A stretch of DNA of 64,000 nt from Porpolomopsis calyptriformis (lineage: Eukaryota; Basidiomycota; Agaricomycetes; Agaricales; Hygrophoraceae). This document shows, one piece after another, positions 23,790-34,605 of this stretch; the first letter of the stretch is position 1; the number at the start of each line of letters is the position of its first letter. The stretch is taken from the NCBI GenBank assembly GCA_951640195.1, contig OX621170.1, positions 372,001 through 436,000 of the forward strand, read 5' to 3'. The notes under the pieces were generated by a model that made no database searches, was not told the DNA's origin, and was given only the letters and a program-made list of their open reading frames with translations. Position numbers and translations under genes: made by a program.

Positions 23790-23925
23790 CCGAGCGATCG
23801 AGCAGCCCTTATAATGCCAGTGTACCACCAAGGCCAAGCAAAACCTTATACCTGGTCATTAAACCAAGGTACGCTTTACCTTACCCACTAGACTACAAAT
23901 TCTTCAAACGATCTCCCTTCAGGAT

Positions 23926-24372
23926 ATGAGTTACCTTTATGATAAAGACACTGGCTTCGTCGCCCCAGTCATGAATTTTTCTCCAATCTCAGCGATGCCG
24001 GCTCTTAAGCTCCATCTGGATTGGCACAACAGGGAACCAACTCCATTCATTTCTACAGTGAATGACTGGGGTAAAGTATGTCATCTCGCGGATAAAAAAT
24101 TCGACAACGGAAGGGGCGTGGTATGGATCGCCGTCATCGATCGTGATCTTGTCTGGGAGGAGTACCACGTTGATGGCTTGTTGGTCTGCTCAGGGATGGA
24201 AGACGAAATAGAGCCAATAAAGAGGAATCCTTTTGAATATGTTTGTGTCCACCAGATCCCTCGCCATGCAATTATCAGCACCTTCAGGGTAGAGAAGTCT
24301 CAGCCCCGGGTCTTTGTCGAAGTGCAGAGCAGTTGCGCTTGTTCTCTTATTTTCTTGTTGGCAACCACATGA
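23926..24372 (+). CDS. Possible DUF7587-type protein fragment
   Basis: A 148-codon frame whose centre (TPFISTVNDWGK ... GVVWIAVIDRDLVW ... YVCVHQIPRHAI) resembles the fungal DUF7587 domain, function unknown. The ATG lies 4 bp after a good CTTCAG acceptor (ends 23922), so an upstream exon may exist, but no upstream frame joins cleanly. The end runs into a low-quality tail (SCACSLIFLLATT) that is probably intron. It could be an intact small gene or a remnant. Confidence 0.4.
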   Translation: MSYLYDKDTGFVAPVMNFSPISAMPALKLHLDWHNREPTPFISTVNDWGKVCHLADKKFDNGRGVVWIAVIDRDLVWEEYHVDGLLVCSGMEDEIEPIKRNPFEYVCVHQIPRHAIISTFRVEKSQPRVFVEVQSSCACSLIFLLATT

Positions 24373-25429
24373 TACAAAGGACATTCCATTTACCCCCCCG
24401 TCCGGCTTTAGGTGCGTCCATCTTTATCGCATCGAATTATTATTCCACTATGAGCAGATGAACCTGAAACCAAACGCGACATCCGTGCGATCGTACTTCG
24501 TAACAAGGTTGCATCTGCCACTCGGACAACGAGAAGCAGGATGATAATACGCCCGCATCTACCGTTCAGACGATAAGGAGCGGGATGATGACTGGTACTA
24601 CGAAGAGTGGGGCGAAGACAATGTATCACTATGAAAAGTGGGATGAAGACAATGACGAACAGCAGGATCTGAAGAACCTTTTGGAATATTTGTGGATCAT
24701 AGGGATTTAGAATGAGCAAGCCAGGAGCTCTCAATGATTGTAACTCATACATCTCATCGATCTACTTCGACTGATATGATTTTTTCCCAACGTCAATCAG
24801 TTGTCTGCTGAAGATTAACAAGTCCATTGGGGGGACTTTGCAAAATAGATTCCCATTTTATTGACGCTCTGGTGATAGCATTCATAATCCTATATACACT
24901 CACCCATGCATTTGCCTTATGGTCATTCACAGCTGAGGGTTGGTCTGCCATTATTCAACCACGAATCAAGCTAACGCCATATTTTGCAAGTCGCAGAGGA
25001 TATGACGAGGCCGAGGGACCACTAGTGCATATGAGATGGCAGCTAGGCACCCATGACTTTGTCCGCAAACGACCTCGCACTTGTGTGCAAGTTGCAAACA
25101 GCGCCATGCAAGCAAGTCTTGGCTGTATGGAGAAACAGCTGGGTTCTCAGGTCCACGATGAGCAAGTGAGCGTAGAGAAGCGCCTAGACCCTACTCCAGT
25201 CTACGGAAAACCTTGGGCTTGTATATCGGTTGCGGGGGGAGGCCAAGAAACTGCACAAAGGCTTTGGAGCGCAGTCACCTGATAGACTCCCAGCTGTACG
25301 TGCATTTCGCGGTAAGGGTTAGGAACAAACATGGACGGCCGACCTTCATATATAGATTGCATATATAATCTGCATTGGCGGTGTCGAGAAAGAGATATGC
25401 ATGATTACGTAAAGATTTGTGAACTCAAC
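24373..25429. other. Region with one unassigned open frame
   Basis: A plus-strand frame at 24827-25282 starts with a hydrophobic stretch (FIDALVIAFIILYTL), but the rest has no recognisable pattern. No gene call is made. Confidence 0.35.
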
Positions 25430-26799
25430 ATGGTCACCGTGAGGGTTCTTGCAGATGGCAAGCCGACATTCCTGACCAGAGGACTTCCCACCGACATATC
25501 TGTCCCGGGAGATGATTTGTGTGTCGCAGACGTGAAGGCATCCTTAGCAAGGACATTCCCAAAGGTTCGCATCAGTCATTCTCGTTAGAAAAGTTGAAAC
25601 GCAAAAACGCGAATAGTTTGACGCGTCACGCCAAAAAATCACCCTCAAAGGTGAAAAGAAATCACTCCCTGACGATACCAAACTTCAAGACGTTGGGATT
25701 TTGGATGGGACTGAGCTATACGTGAAGGATTTAGGCCCTCAGATTGGCTGGAAAGCAGTATTCGTTGTCGAATATGTGAGTTTCCGCTACAGTCGCGTTC
25801 ACAAGTGGCAGTATTGACTATTCGTCAAGGTTGGACCTTTGATTATTCATCCTCTTCTGTATTATCTGCCCACCTTGTTCTATGGGGTGCCCGTTCAACA
25901 TAGTTTATTGCAAAAGTAAGTGTTTGTCGAACAGACAAGAATTCTGATTTTTACTTACCGACATTTGGAAGATACGTATTTGATCTTGTTATACTGCATT
26001 TTGTGAAGCGTGAATTGGAGACGCTATTGTTCGTCAATCAGCTCTCGATTCTATACTTCTCTTACCCCGCGGGCCCCTCAGCATTCATAGGTTTTCGCAT
26101 GATACGATGCCAGCGCTGAATATCATCAAGAAGTACGTGCACATTTTATATACCTCCCATCTTCCTTTCTCATTCTCACTAGCTCAGCACACTATCATTT
26201 GCTCGGCGGTAAGGCTACGCTCTGCTTTACCCCGCAGTTCGAGCTTATTTCAACATCCTTCAATCCAGGTCTCGCCCTTGCTTATGACATATATCAACCC
26301 ATTTTTTCCGCCACGTCACCTTATATCCGTGGCACAATACGCGATAACCCGCGATTCCTCTGGGTGTGTTGTTCCGTCTGGCTTGTACGTGTTACTTTTT
26401 TGTCTATTTCCCCTTCGGTCCGTCGATGAGATCACCAGTTTGCCGAACTTTCCAATCTTCATACCCACTTGACACTTCGCTGTTTGCGTCCCGCCGGCAC
26501 TCGCAAGCGTGCGATTCCGTACGGATACGGCTTTTCGCTCGTCTCTTGCCCCAATTACTTTTTCGAGACAGTGGCTTGGTTGTGTATCTGCGTGATGACA
26601 GGCAGTTACGCTGGTGAGAGTTTATTAAGGTTAACAACGCTGGGTTGTGGTTGATCGATTATGTACAGCATGGGTATTCACCGCGGTAGGTGCTTCCCAG
26701 ATGGTGGCGTGGGCGATTAAGAAGCATAGAGCTTACAAGAAAGAGTTTGGGAATGTATACCCAAGAGGCAGGAAGGTCATGATTCCCTTCGTTCTTTGA
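25430..26799 (+). CDS. TSC13: Trans-2-enoyl-CoA reductase (Tsc13/TECR)
   Basis: ER enzyme for the last step of each very-long-chain fatty acid elongation cycle, reducing trans-2-enoyl-CoA with NADPH. Nine exons: 25430-25564, 25617-25775, 25830-25915, 25972-26028, 26082-26132, 26183-26208, 26269-26384, 26439-26613 and 26669-26799 (311 residues). A ubiquitin-like N-terminus is followed by the membrane steroid-reductase-like part. Its motifs are LHFVKRELETLFIHRFSH, PAGTRKRAIPYGYGF, SCPNYFFET and a C-terminal KKHRAYKKEFG. ATG 25430 is chosen over an in-frame one at 25331 by comparison with the family N-terminus. Membrane segments fall in residues ~100-290. Confidence 0.95.
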
Positions 26800-27126
26800 T
26801 AATTTTATCGGTGGGTGCCGTCCGAGCCCGAATGTTTCAAGAATAATTGACGAGCTTGAATTTTCAGCTCGGATCGTGTTTCAGATGGTAAATGACCAAT
26901 TTTATGGCATCGTCCTTGAACACGATTTATTTCTGGTGCATGTCAATCATTGCGCCTTGATGACTCCAACGTCCTCGTACTGAGTTGATAACGAATATGA
27001 GTTTGACCGTTGTCGGCCACAACCGATGAGATCGATGAGACCACGCGCACTGAATTTGCTAACCCTTCACACGATTTCCTCCTCGATAATTCCACTTTTG
27101 GCTTCGAACATGCACCTTATGGCCCT
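26800..27126. other. Intergenic
   Basis: TSC13 3' flank and promoter of the next gene. Nothing else was seen. Confidence 0.5.
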
Positions 27127-28865
27127 ATGCGCTCCCAATCAAATCTCTTCGAAGCCTGCCTTCGCACTCTTTCCTGTCTTTTAATCCCCCTCACTGACTG
27201 GTGGTCTTTACCCTCATGATTGGGCGGAAGATTGTGGACTATAGCGTGATCGACTGTGAAAAGCCTCAAGGTGCGAGTACTTCAAGACCAGCAGGGTTGA
27301 AGCCCTACACTCTCACGATAAAAATCGATACTACCAATGTACTCCAAGGTGCCGCTCGGCCCAGAGATAGTCTCACTCCTTGTATCTCTCCTTCCCCCTA
27401 GTGTGTAGACTTCCCCTCTTCACTCTCATCACCCGTTGACAACACGAGCAGCACGCCAAACACCAGCCATACATTCGGTATCCCCAATCCCACATCTGTC
27501 ACCTCATCCACCCCCGAGGAATCAGATATATCGAGAAGGCGGCAACGTTACTCTCTTGCAGAACAAGCCCTCGCATGCACCTTGCAGGGTTGCAATTCCG
27601 AAGCATCACCGCAGGAGTTACAGATCAAGGTGCTTGAACAAGCTACCACATTGCTCAGCGCCCATGCTATAGACGCGCAAGAACGTGCGGCCAAGCTGCG
27701 TTCCTACCTTGCTGACAGAGGTATGGATCCGGAAGCGTACGAATCTTTGCAGCGAGAGCGCTGGATGGAGGAAAAGCGGCAAGCTGCCGTCGACTTTGAG
27801 GCAAAGATGTTACGCCAACATTTACTCTCCCTGACCGAATCGTTGGAACATCGGGGACCCGAGAAGGATCATTCTGTTGACCAGCAGGATAGACGTCTCG
27901 CGAACTTGGCCCGATTCTTCCAGGCATCCTTGACTAGAACACCCATCACTCCCCATAATCCCAGTTCTCTGCATCTCGATCGTTCTTTGCGACGGAGAAC
28001 GTTGAACGATAGCACACTATCAATTCGCCGCGCATCTTCTGTCCAATCACCATTTCCGAATACCAAAAACCAATTACGCTCGAGATCTCTCGATGGAAGG
28101 CCTGCTTCGCCTCCCCGAGAAGGTGGGGTACGGCCACGTATGTCTAATCGACGCTTTCTTTCAATCGTCACCGAGGACGCTGTCATCGATCGAAAAATAA
28201 TCCCCAAATCTCCAACCACAACCCCACCTCCATCCCCAACTGTATCAGTATCACTCGTTCGGTCAACACATGAATCCTCAACACTTCAGCGTACGACCGC
28301 AGTTTGGAATGGGCTTCCGACAAATCAAAAAGATGAGTACTCAAACCAGGCGGAGGGAACGGCAACCATATATCGACCCACGGAAGTGCGTTCCAAGGTT
28401 GAGATACTCTCGGGCATGGCCCCACTGGACGTCGAGCTTCCGGATTACGCAAAGGAGCTCATAGACGATTTGGACTATATCCGCGATCGTATCCATCTTA
28501 CCCCCGGACGAATGTCTAGACTATTATCTCCCAGAATTCCAATGCCTTTTTCGGCGATAGAACCACCTCATCGTCCGCTAGAGGACATTTTGCCTTCGCC
28601 ACGCCGGCTATCTCTCGAACTACCTGCCCCCGAACGGACAGTGCAGAGAAAGAGCAGTCGGTCCCACCTGGCATCCCTTTTCTCGCGTTTCGGCTCGGAC
28701 AAGCCTCCGTCGGTGAAGTCTCCAAAGTCTCCAAAGTCGATCACACGCAAACGGTCGTTTTTCGGCCGGTTTGCGATCGATAACGGATGTCGATCCCAGC
28801 GGGAGACTGATGATAGGGTGGTGATGGACGATCCGCAATACGCGCACCTTCAATGGGCGAAGTGA
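27127..28865 (+). CDS. Unknown protein with coiled-coil and Ser/Pro-rich regions
   Basis: Model of exons 27127-27200, 27245-27348 and 27409-28865, 544 residues. No family was recognised. The first 24 residues are hydrophobic (FEACLRTLSCLLIPL). A charged helical stretch at about residues 120-200 (LEQATTLLSAHAIDAQERAA, later RWMEEKRQAAVDFEAKM) suggests a coiled coil. The rest is Ser/Pro/Arg-rich with KSPKSPKS near the end. The 5' end is the weakest part, because the 44-bp first intron has a poor donor and ATG 27216 is an alternative start. The general plan (hydrophobic start, disordered body) recalls the genes at 11741 and 20361. Confidence 0.6.
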
Positions 28866-29389
28866 ATGTACCCATGGGGTTCAACCTCCAACATTCGACT
28901 TTCATTCAAATTTGGGCACATGGCGGAACCGTTGCCAAGCCACACTCTTTTCATTTTTTTTTTTATATCAATAAGCTACTAATAACTGTTTTTTGGGGTA
29001 TCCTACTCTCTCTTAACCTTCATTAGTGTATCATTTCGCCTCGTAATCTTGGTCAGACCTTGCACGCTTGTCATCTTGCTATTTCCCAACTTCATCCTAG
29101 CACTCGTTATAATATAGGTATCCTACTCCCGACTTTGTTAAAGGCATTTCAATGTCTAATTTCATAATTCCGTATCTACATGAGCTCGTGTAAATGGGTT
29201 ACCTCCATTTCGGCATATCCACGCGGTTCCCGAGCGAGGTGACTGTGTCGTGCTGGTCCGTTGGGGTGCATCTACAAATGCGGGATGGCATGCTCCCTCG
29301 TTGATCTTGGCCCAAGTTCGGCTGCAACTTCGCGGACTTCACAGTCACGAGCGTCGTCCGAAGGTTTTACAAAAATGTTTCTCTCTCAC
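28866..29389. other. Intergenic between convergent genes
   Basis: AT-rich 3' flanks. No gene was seen. Confidence 0.5.
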
Positions 29390-29873
29390 TCAACGCATCT
29401 CTTGCCAGATCTGAGGGCCTTCCAAACATATTTTCCTCAGCTCCTCAATTTCTGGGCCCCAAGTCTTCTCATCCAGCTTCTGTCTCAGCCCCTCTTCGTC
29501 CTCGCTCTCATCGAGAACGACAATCAGCCCAAACTTCTGACCACCCCCTGGTACATCCTGGAATCCGGCTGCCTGCTCCCAGTCATCAGGAACAAGGGTT
29601 GACACTTTGCGAACGCCGTGGGTTACTTGGCTGGAATTTGGAGGGTGGCCACACATCTTCGCCAGCCTTTCTCGACTGATTTCGAAGCCTCTTATATAGA
29701 CGGGAGGATCTCTGCATCAATATAGTTAATTCATAGGGTATGAATGACTTGACATCAGGACGAACTGGGGAAGCATGATAAGATTGAAAAGAGCACTTTG
29801 AAACAGGTTTCTCCATCCTCATCACCCACGAAACAAGGTACTTTCTTTTACAACTCGCGATATCTAGCACCAT
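29390..29873 (-). CDS. Small hypothetical protein
   Basis: The conserved-looking frame on the minus strand encodes DPPVYIRGFEISRERLAKM, then VTHGVRKVSTLVPDDWEQAA and ends EGPQIWQEMR. ATG 29873 (MVLDIASCKRK) and an intron ending TTGATGCAG near 29701 give a plausible 5' part. Its internal splice sites are not settled. No family was recognised. Confidence 0.35.
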
Positions 29874-32107
29874 AGCATGCTGTCTGACCAACAATTAGAT
29901 AGGCTCAATGCGATCGCCATGATTTGCGCCGAACCTGGCATATCTGAGATGTTTACGGCCTCCGTGATGACGCCGTCATCTTATACAAGATCCCTGTCGA
30001 ACGCTTCGTAATCTTTCCACAAATATTCATAAAATCCAAAGCAACGTGCCAAGCAAGATGGTCGAGGAGAAATCCCCGATTTCGGCTTCAGCCATTATAA
30101 TCTCGTTGGACAACCACGGGTCACCACTCCCTTGGCTCCTGTTTGTAGGGCCTCATTTTGCATCTGTTGCAAATGGACCCTTCAATCAAACTGCTTTGGA
30201 GACGATAGCAAGGGTCGCAGACGATAGCGGCGATTATGCGTACACGATGGAAGTAGAGCGGGCGATGAGTTTTCGGCAAGTGCTGCACATTTTTCAACTT
30301 GGGACGGCCGAAGGAGATGAACAGATACAAGGATTTTTTTGATTGTGGTTTTCCACTAGTGTGAATTGTAGGGGGGCTTTTGCAGACGCCAGAGGAATGC
30401 TGGACTTGTGATGTAGTGGGCCCTTGGATAACACTGAGGGCCTTTACTTCCTGACGGGCTGCAGTAGCTGAGGACCTAATAGCTTGGGTCTTTGCTGCCA
30501 GTGTACTAACACCCTTTCCTTAGGAATACACTGTGGTTCTTCAATCCATTTCGTATCGATAGCACTAGAAAAAATAGGTCGTGGAGTCGGTTCCGTCTGG
30601 AACAGCCAACTCAGATAAATTGAGCGGTCCGTGATTTATCGCCGTATGGCTTGGCAAGTAAAGCGGGAGTCAGGTTGCAAAAACAATGGATTGGGATGGT
30701 TCGAGAATGTGACCGCTTGACTCCGTTGCCATCCCTTGGGCGCACTATTGCAGCACCAGCACGGATTTCACGGATAATGTATTTCTCCCGTCGAGAAAAG
30801 CGAACTTGAAGGAAGAATGTGACCGCGCGTTTCACCTGTCCGTCGAGCTGTCGTTGTGTTTTAATCCCCCTTCGTGAGCTTAGCAAACAGACCACGAGCA
30901 TCACTCGTACATTGAATGCATCTCGAGGGTGATTGATATTGTTCTTGACAACTTCAGTAGCGATAGCCCCATCTCCAGTGAGGGGCAATAATATCTATCA
31001 CGTCGATAAACCCTTTTATGCCTTAAGCGACTCGCCTTTCTGAGAACAAGAAAATTTGATGCACTCGTTCTTTCAGCGCCGCTTGCCTCTTCCTGAATGA
31101 GTGAAAAGGTATGAACCAAGCAAAGCTGGCATAAATGACCCCACTTGCAATAAATCAAAAACAGCTTGAAAAACATTGCTGGCAGGATCCCTGGTTTCTG
31201 GTATGGAGAGGGAGAAGCCACTCAGTAAGCGGTCGCGCCAACTGGGAATCATCCCAGCCGCATTTTTTTAACGGGTAGGCATGGTGAGTGAGAACCTGGG
31301 TCGCAATGTTCCTGGATGGGTAGATATCAGTATTGTATATTATAACTAGGTTCATAATTCAACTCACAATAGAAGGTCCACCAGGGTCGACTTAGGGTCA
31401 GACGACACCAACCCGTTTTTCAAAAAAGACTGAATTTAACAGATTGCTGAGTGGCACACCCAACTCAATGAGTGGTAAGACGTGTCTATCCTTGGTCGTT
31501 AGGGTGGAGGATGAAGGTGAGATTGAATTCTTTGCATTCGTCCCCCAAAGTCATTTAACCAGTCGACATCGTCTCGAGCTTTTCTGAAAGTAACACACTA
31601 TATTAGCCTGTTGACACAGCAAGAGTAGCTCAATTAGAGGTTGTCCAAAGGGCCGATGATAGCTCACCACCCAATCAGTCTTACTACAAATTCCCCTCAT
31701 ACACCCGAGAAATTTGTAGCAGCCCGGCAAGGGTCCCCCTCCCCCCCTCGCCCTTTAGTAGATTTCTCCAGATTGCATAGGTATAAAGAGTCCCAGAGCT
31801 GTTGTCGATTACAAGCCGCGTCGTTGCCATATATTATACCACGTTAAACCCAAGTCGATAACCCGAAGTTTTTACCGCATACCGCGATGGTGAACCTTCA
31901 TTGTACGCTCACTGATAGCCAATTTGCGAGGTTCAGTCGTTCTCAGTGATCTGGTATTGAAGCGTGTTTGGTTTCAAAGTCGCTCTGAGTAGACGGTAGC
32001 TCACCCTTCTGAACATCGGTTGATAGCACGCAACGATAATCTGTTCCAAATCGCAGATAACCGGTGACTACAAAGCACGTTGAATTCATATGGAATGTGA
32101 CATCGAT
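29874..32107. other. 2.2-kb stretch with no supported gene
   Basis: Contains a plus-strand frame of 94 codons from ATG 30058 (MVEEKSPISAS) and minus-strand frames at 30611-30988 and 30901-31221. None has a domain or a convincing exon chain. Confidence 0.4.
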
Positions 32108-32718
32108 CTACGTCTCGTCTCCAAACGAGAGAAGTGCCTTCGAGGCCTTTTTCGCTCTTTTCTTGGTTATAAGTCTCGATCCTTTGGCCTTTGGATCATC
32201 TTCAACGCTTTCGACAGCCTTCCGTTTGCTGGCCGGATGCCTCGTACTGGATTTCGAGGATGAGAATGAGAGACTATGATTCTGAGACGGGGTGGTCTCT
32301 TTTTGAGTGTTTGAATCACTGGCTGGTGCGGGCAATTGAGTAGCATTCGACAGAGGAGGTAGTCCCCTCTCTATTGCAAAGTCAATGAATACTTGCGCCC
32401 AGCAGGAAAACAGAGTGGCGAACGTTTTCGTCTCTCATCCTCGGCTTCCTTCTCTGTAAGATGTTTCCCTTCTTTGATAACGACAACCTGTGGCTTTTCA
32501 TCCCCTTCATCCTCATCCGCACTCCCTGGATCATCTTTGGGACGTTGGGGGATTGGTGGTCGCTTTGGTGGTTGTCCAGATTCTTGATAGTCTTCAAATT
32601 CCTCCTCATCATTCACACCTGCGACACGGTTCTGAAGCTTTCGAAGAAAGGACGGTGTGTGTTGATCGTACGACAGACGTGAAGACAGCTGGTGACGGGT
32701 CAGCTCTCTGGGCGGCAT
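32108..32718 (-). CDS. DUF4604 / KIAA1143-like nuclear protein
   Basis: Exons 32718-32424 and 32370-32108 (intron 32371-32423) give 185 residues. The N-terminus has the family pattern SYDQHTPSFLRKLQNR followed by an acidic spacer and KPQVVVIKEGKHLTEKEAE, which matches DUF4604. The C-terminal half is Ser/Lys-rich with basic clusters (KKRAKKASKALL) typical of nuclear proteins. The molecular role of the family is unknown. ATG 32718 (MPPRELTRHQL) is preferred over the open frame extending to 32856 because that extension lacks family similarity. Confidence 0.8.
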
Positions 32719-32836
32719 CGGAGGGATGAATGCCAAACAAACCACAATAAGATGCGGCAAATGCCGTGAATTCAAAGCCACTCGATCGCGTTTGTCATGT
32801 GACCTCCCAAGCGGTAAAGCTGCCGCATGAACTCGT

Positions 32837-33167
32837 TCAAAGTATCTCGCCCCCACCGCCTACTTCATGTAAACCGTTGGAGGCAGCAAGAAAGGATTCC
32901 AAGCTGTTTGTTTCCAAGACAACGGCACATGCGTGAAAGGCCTCGTTAATCGTACTCTTAATGGCGCCTTTCACACCATATACCGGCGTCTTGTAAACAA
33001 AATCCTTGATCAAAACTAGTTTTCCGCAAGACTCCCTTCGGACGGATTGACACCAGGCGTGCGTGGTCATAAACGAGGTGTGATTTGTTGCCGAGGCAGG
33101 TGTAGTCTGAAAATGGTGAGTTACAGGCTTTTTAACGCGGATAAAAACAGAGTACCGCACTAGTCAT
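32837..33167 (-). CDS. Small hypothetical protein (93 aa)
   Basis: Exon 1 is only ATG ACT AGT GCG (33167-33156), and exon 2 is 33106-32837 after a 49-bp intron with GTAC...TTTTCAG ends. The product is compact and not low-complexity (KLVLIKDFVYKTP, then KSTINEAFHACAVVLE), which argues for a real small protein. No family was recognised. It sits upstream of the DUF4604 gene on the same strand and diverges from the C2H2 gene at 33340. Confidence 0.5.
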
Positions 33168-33226
33168 ACGTCAAAGCGCGACAGGCCTCGGCCCTTTAAC
33201 CCAGAAATACTGGCATCAGCCACCGG

Positions 33227-33234
33227 TATTTAAA
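33227..33234 (+). promoter_or_regulatory. TATA-like box
   Basis: TATTTAAA 106 bp before ATG 33340 of the C2H2 gene. Confidence 0.3.
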
Positions 33235-33339
33235 GGCTCGACCTTTTCGTCCCAAGCCCCCCAAACTTCCCGGTAACACTCGTGCAAGAACCACTCCTCC
33301 GCACCCCATCTCTCCTCATCCTGCCACCAACACAATACC

Positions 33340-34378
33340 ATGTCCACGTACGACGACGACTTCGATACAGACTTTGACTGGAACAAGGCAATAGACGAAG
33401 CCGAGTTCAAGCTGCGAGATCGGACTGGGGACAAGGTGAGCCTCTTCTCATCCATATCTCCAGTCCCCACCTGTATGACGTCGATACCTCCAGCCTGCCA
33501 TCATCAGACCATACTCTCCTCCCCCTGCTCCCGCCTACGACATCACAGCACTAAGCTGCCCATCCGACCCCGGGTATATTGACCCCCTGGTCGAACTCTT
33601 CCCCGACTGGATGATCTACGCCGACCCTCCTTCGATCTTCGACGACCCCACGGACGCGTCAATAGGTCCGACCGACAATGCCACCGCACCGTACCAACCG
33701 CCCCTGCCTTCCGTGGCGCCGATCTCGATCAGCGACTCCGCCGAGACTAGTGAGAGCGGGGCCACCCCTGTCCTTTCGACGTCTGGACAACTCAAACGGA
33801 AGCGCGAGGCTGGGCAGCTGCCGGTTACGCAGCCTAACCTAACCGAGGACCCCAGCGAATTGCCGATGCCCAAACGGAGGGCAGTTATTTTGCCGTACGT
33901 ACGAAGGTCGAGACGGGTACACGGTACCCCAAGGTCATCACCTCATGCTCCATCCTACCCAGCTCTAACAGGAGATTTTTTTCGTAAATCCAAGAGCTCC
34001 GAGTCAGTCCTACGCGAGGACTGGGATCGACACCCGCACCAGAAGAACCTACCCGACCCGACGAACACGGCCGCAGGCGAGCCGTGCACTAGCTACTGCG
34101 CAGCCAAACGACGCAGACGTGACCCCCTTAAGTTTTCAGGCCGCCCGAAGAGTTTTCCGTGCACGGTCGAGGGCTGCCGCCAGGTCTGCCACTCCGCCGG
34201 CGACTTGCGGCGACACATGCAAACCCTGGCGCACAACGACCGCCAGTTTGTGTGTCTCTCGTGCGGAAACTTCTACACTCGCGAGGACGCGTTGAAAAGA
34301 CATCACCAGAATGTCGTGAAGTGCAAAAAGTCGCACTTCGCGTTGAAGGGAGAAGCGAAGAGGAACAAAGACAATTAG
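33340..34378 (+). CDS. C2H2-type zinc finger protein
   Basis: Exons 33340-33435 and 33494-34378 give 326 residues. It is probably a transcription factor. Two adjacent fingers lie at the C-terminus: FPCTVEGCRQVCHSAGDL ending RRHMQTLAH (C-x4-C, H-x5-H), then FVCLSCGNFYTREDALKRH, whose last ligand is probably Cys (C-x2-C-x12-H, final C in VVKC). A basic run KRRRRDP precedes them. The N-terminus is acidic (TYDDDFDTDFDW) and the middle is disordered with a KRKREAG nuclear-signal-like patch. The intron removes 58 bp at 33436-33493. Confidence 0.85.
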
Positions 34379-34605
34379 ATGTATTGTTATTTAATCTAAT
34401 GGGTATGTAGCATCTAGAATACATTTTTTAAGTGTTTTCATTGCAACTTGCGCAACGACCGACAATTCTGACAATCATCACAACCGTCGACGAATCTGAC
34501 ACGAAAAACATTTCTTTCCGCGTTCCCTTCATGTTTCATTTTCGAGTAGTGCAAAGACGGACAGCATATATGTACATTTATCTGCGACGACTCCACTCGC
34601 TAATG

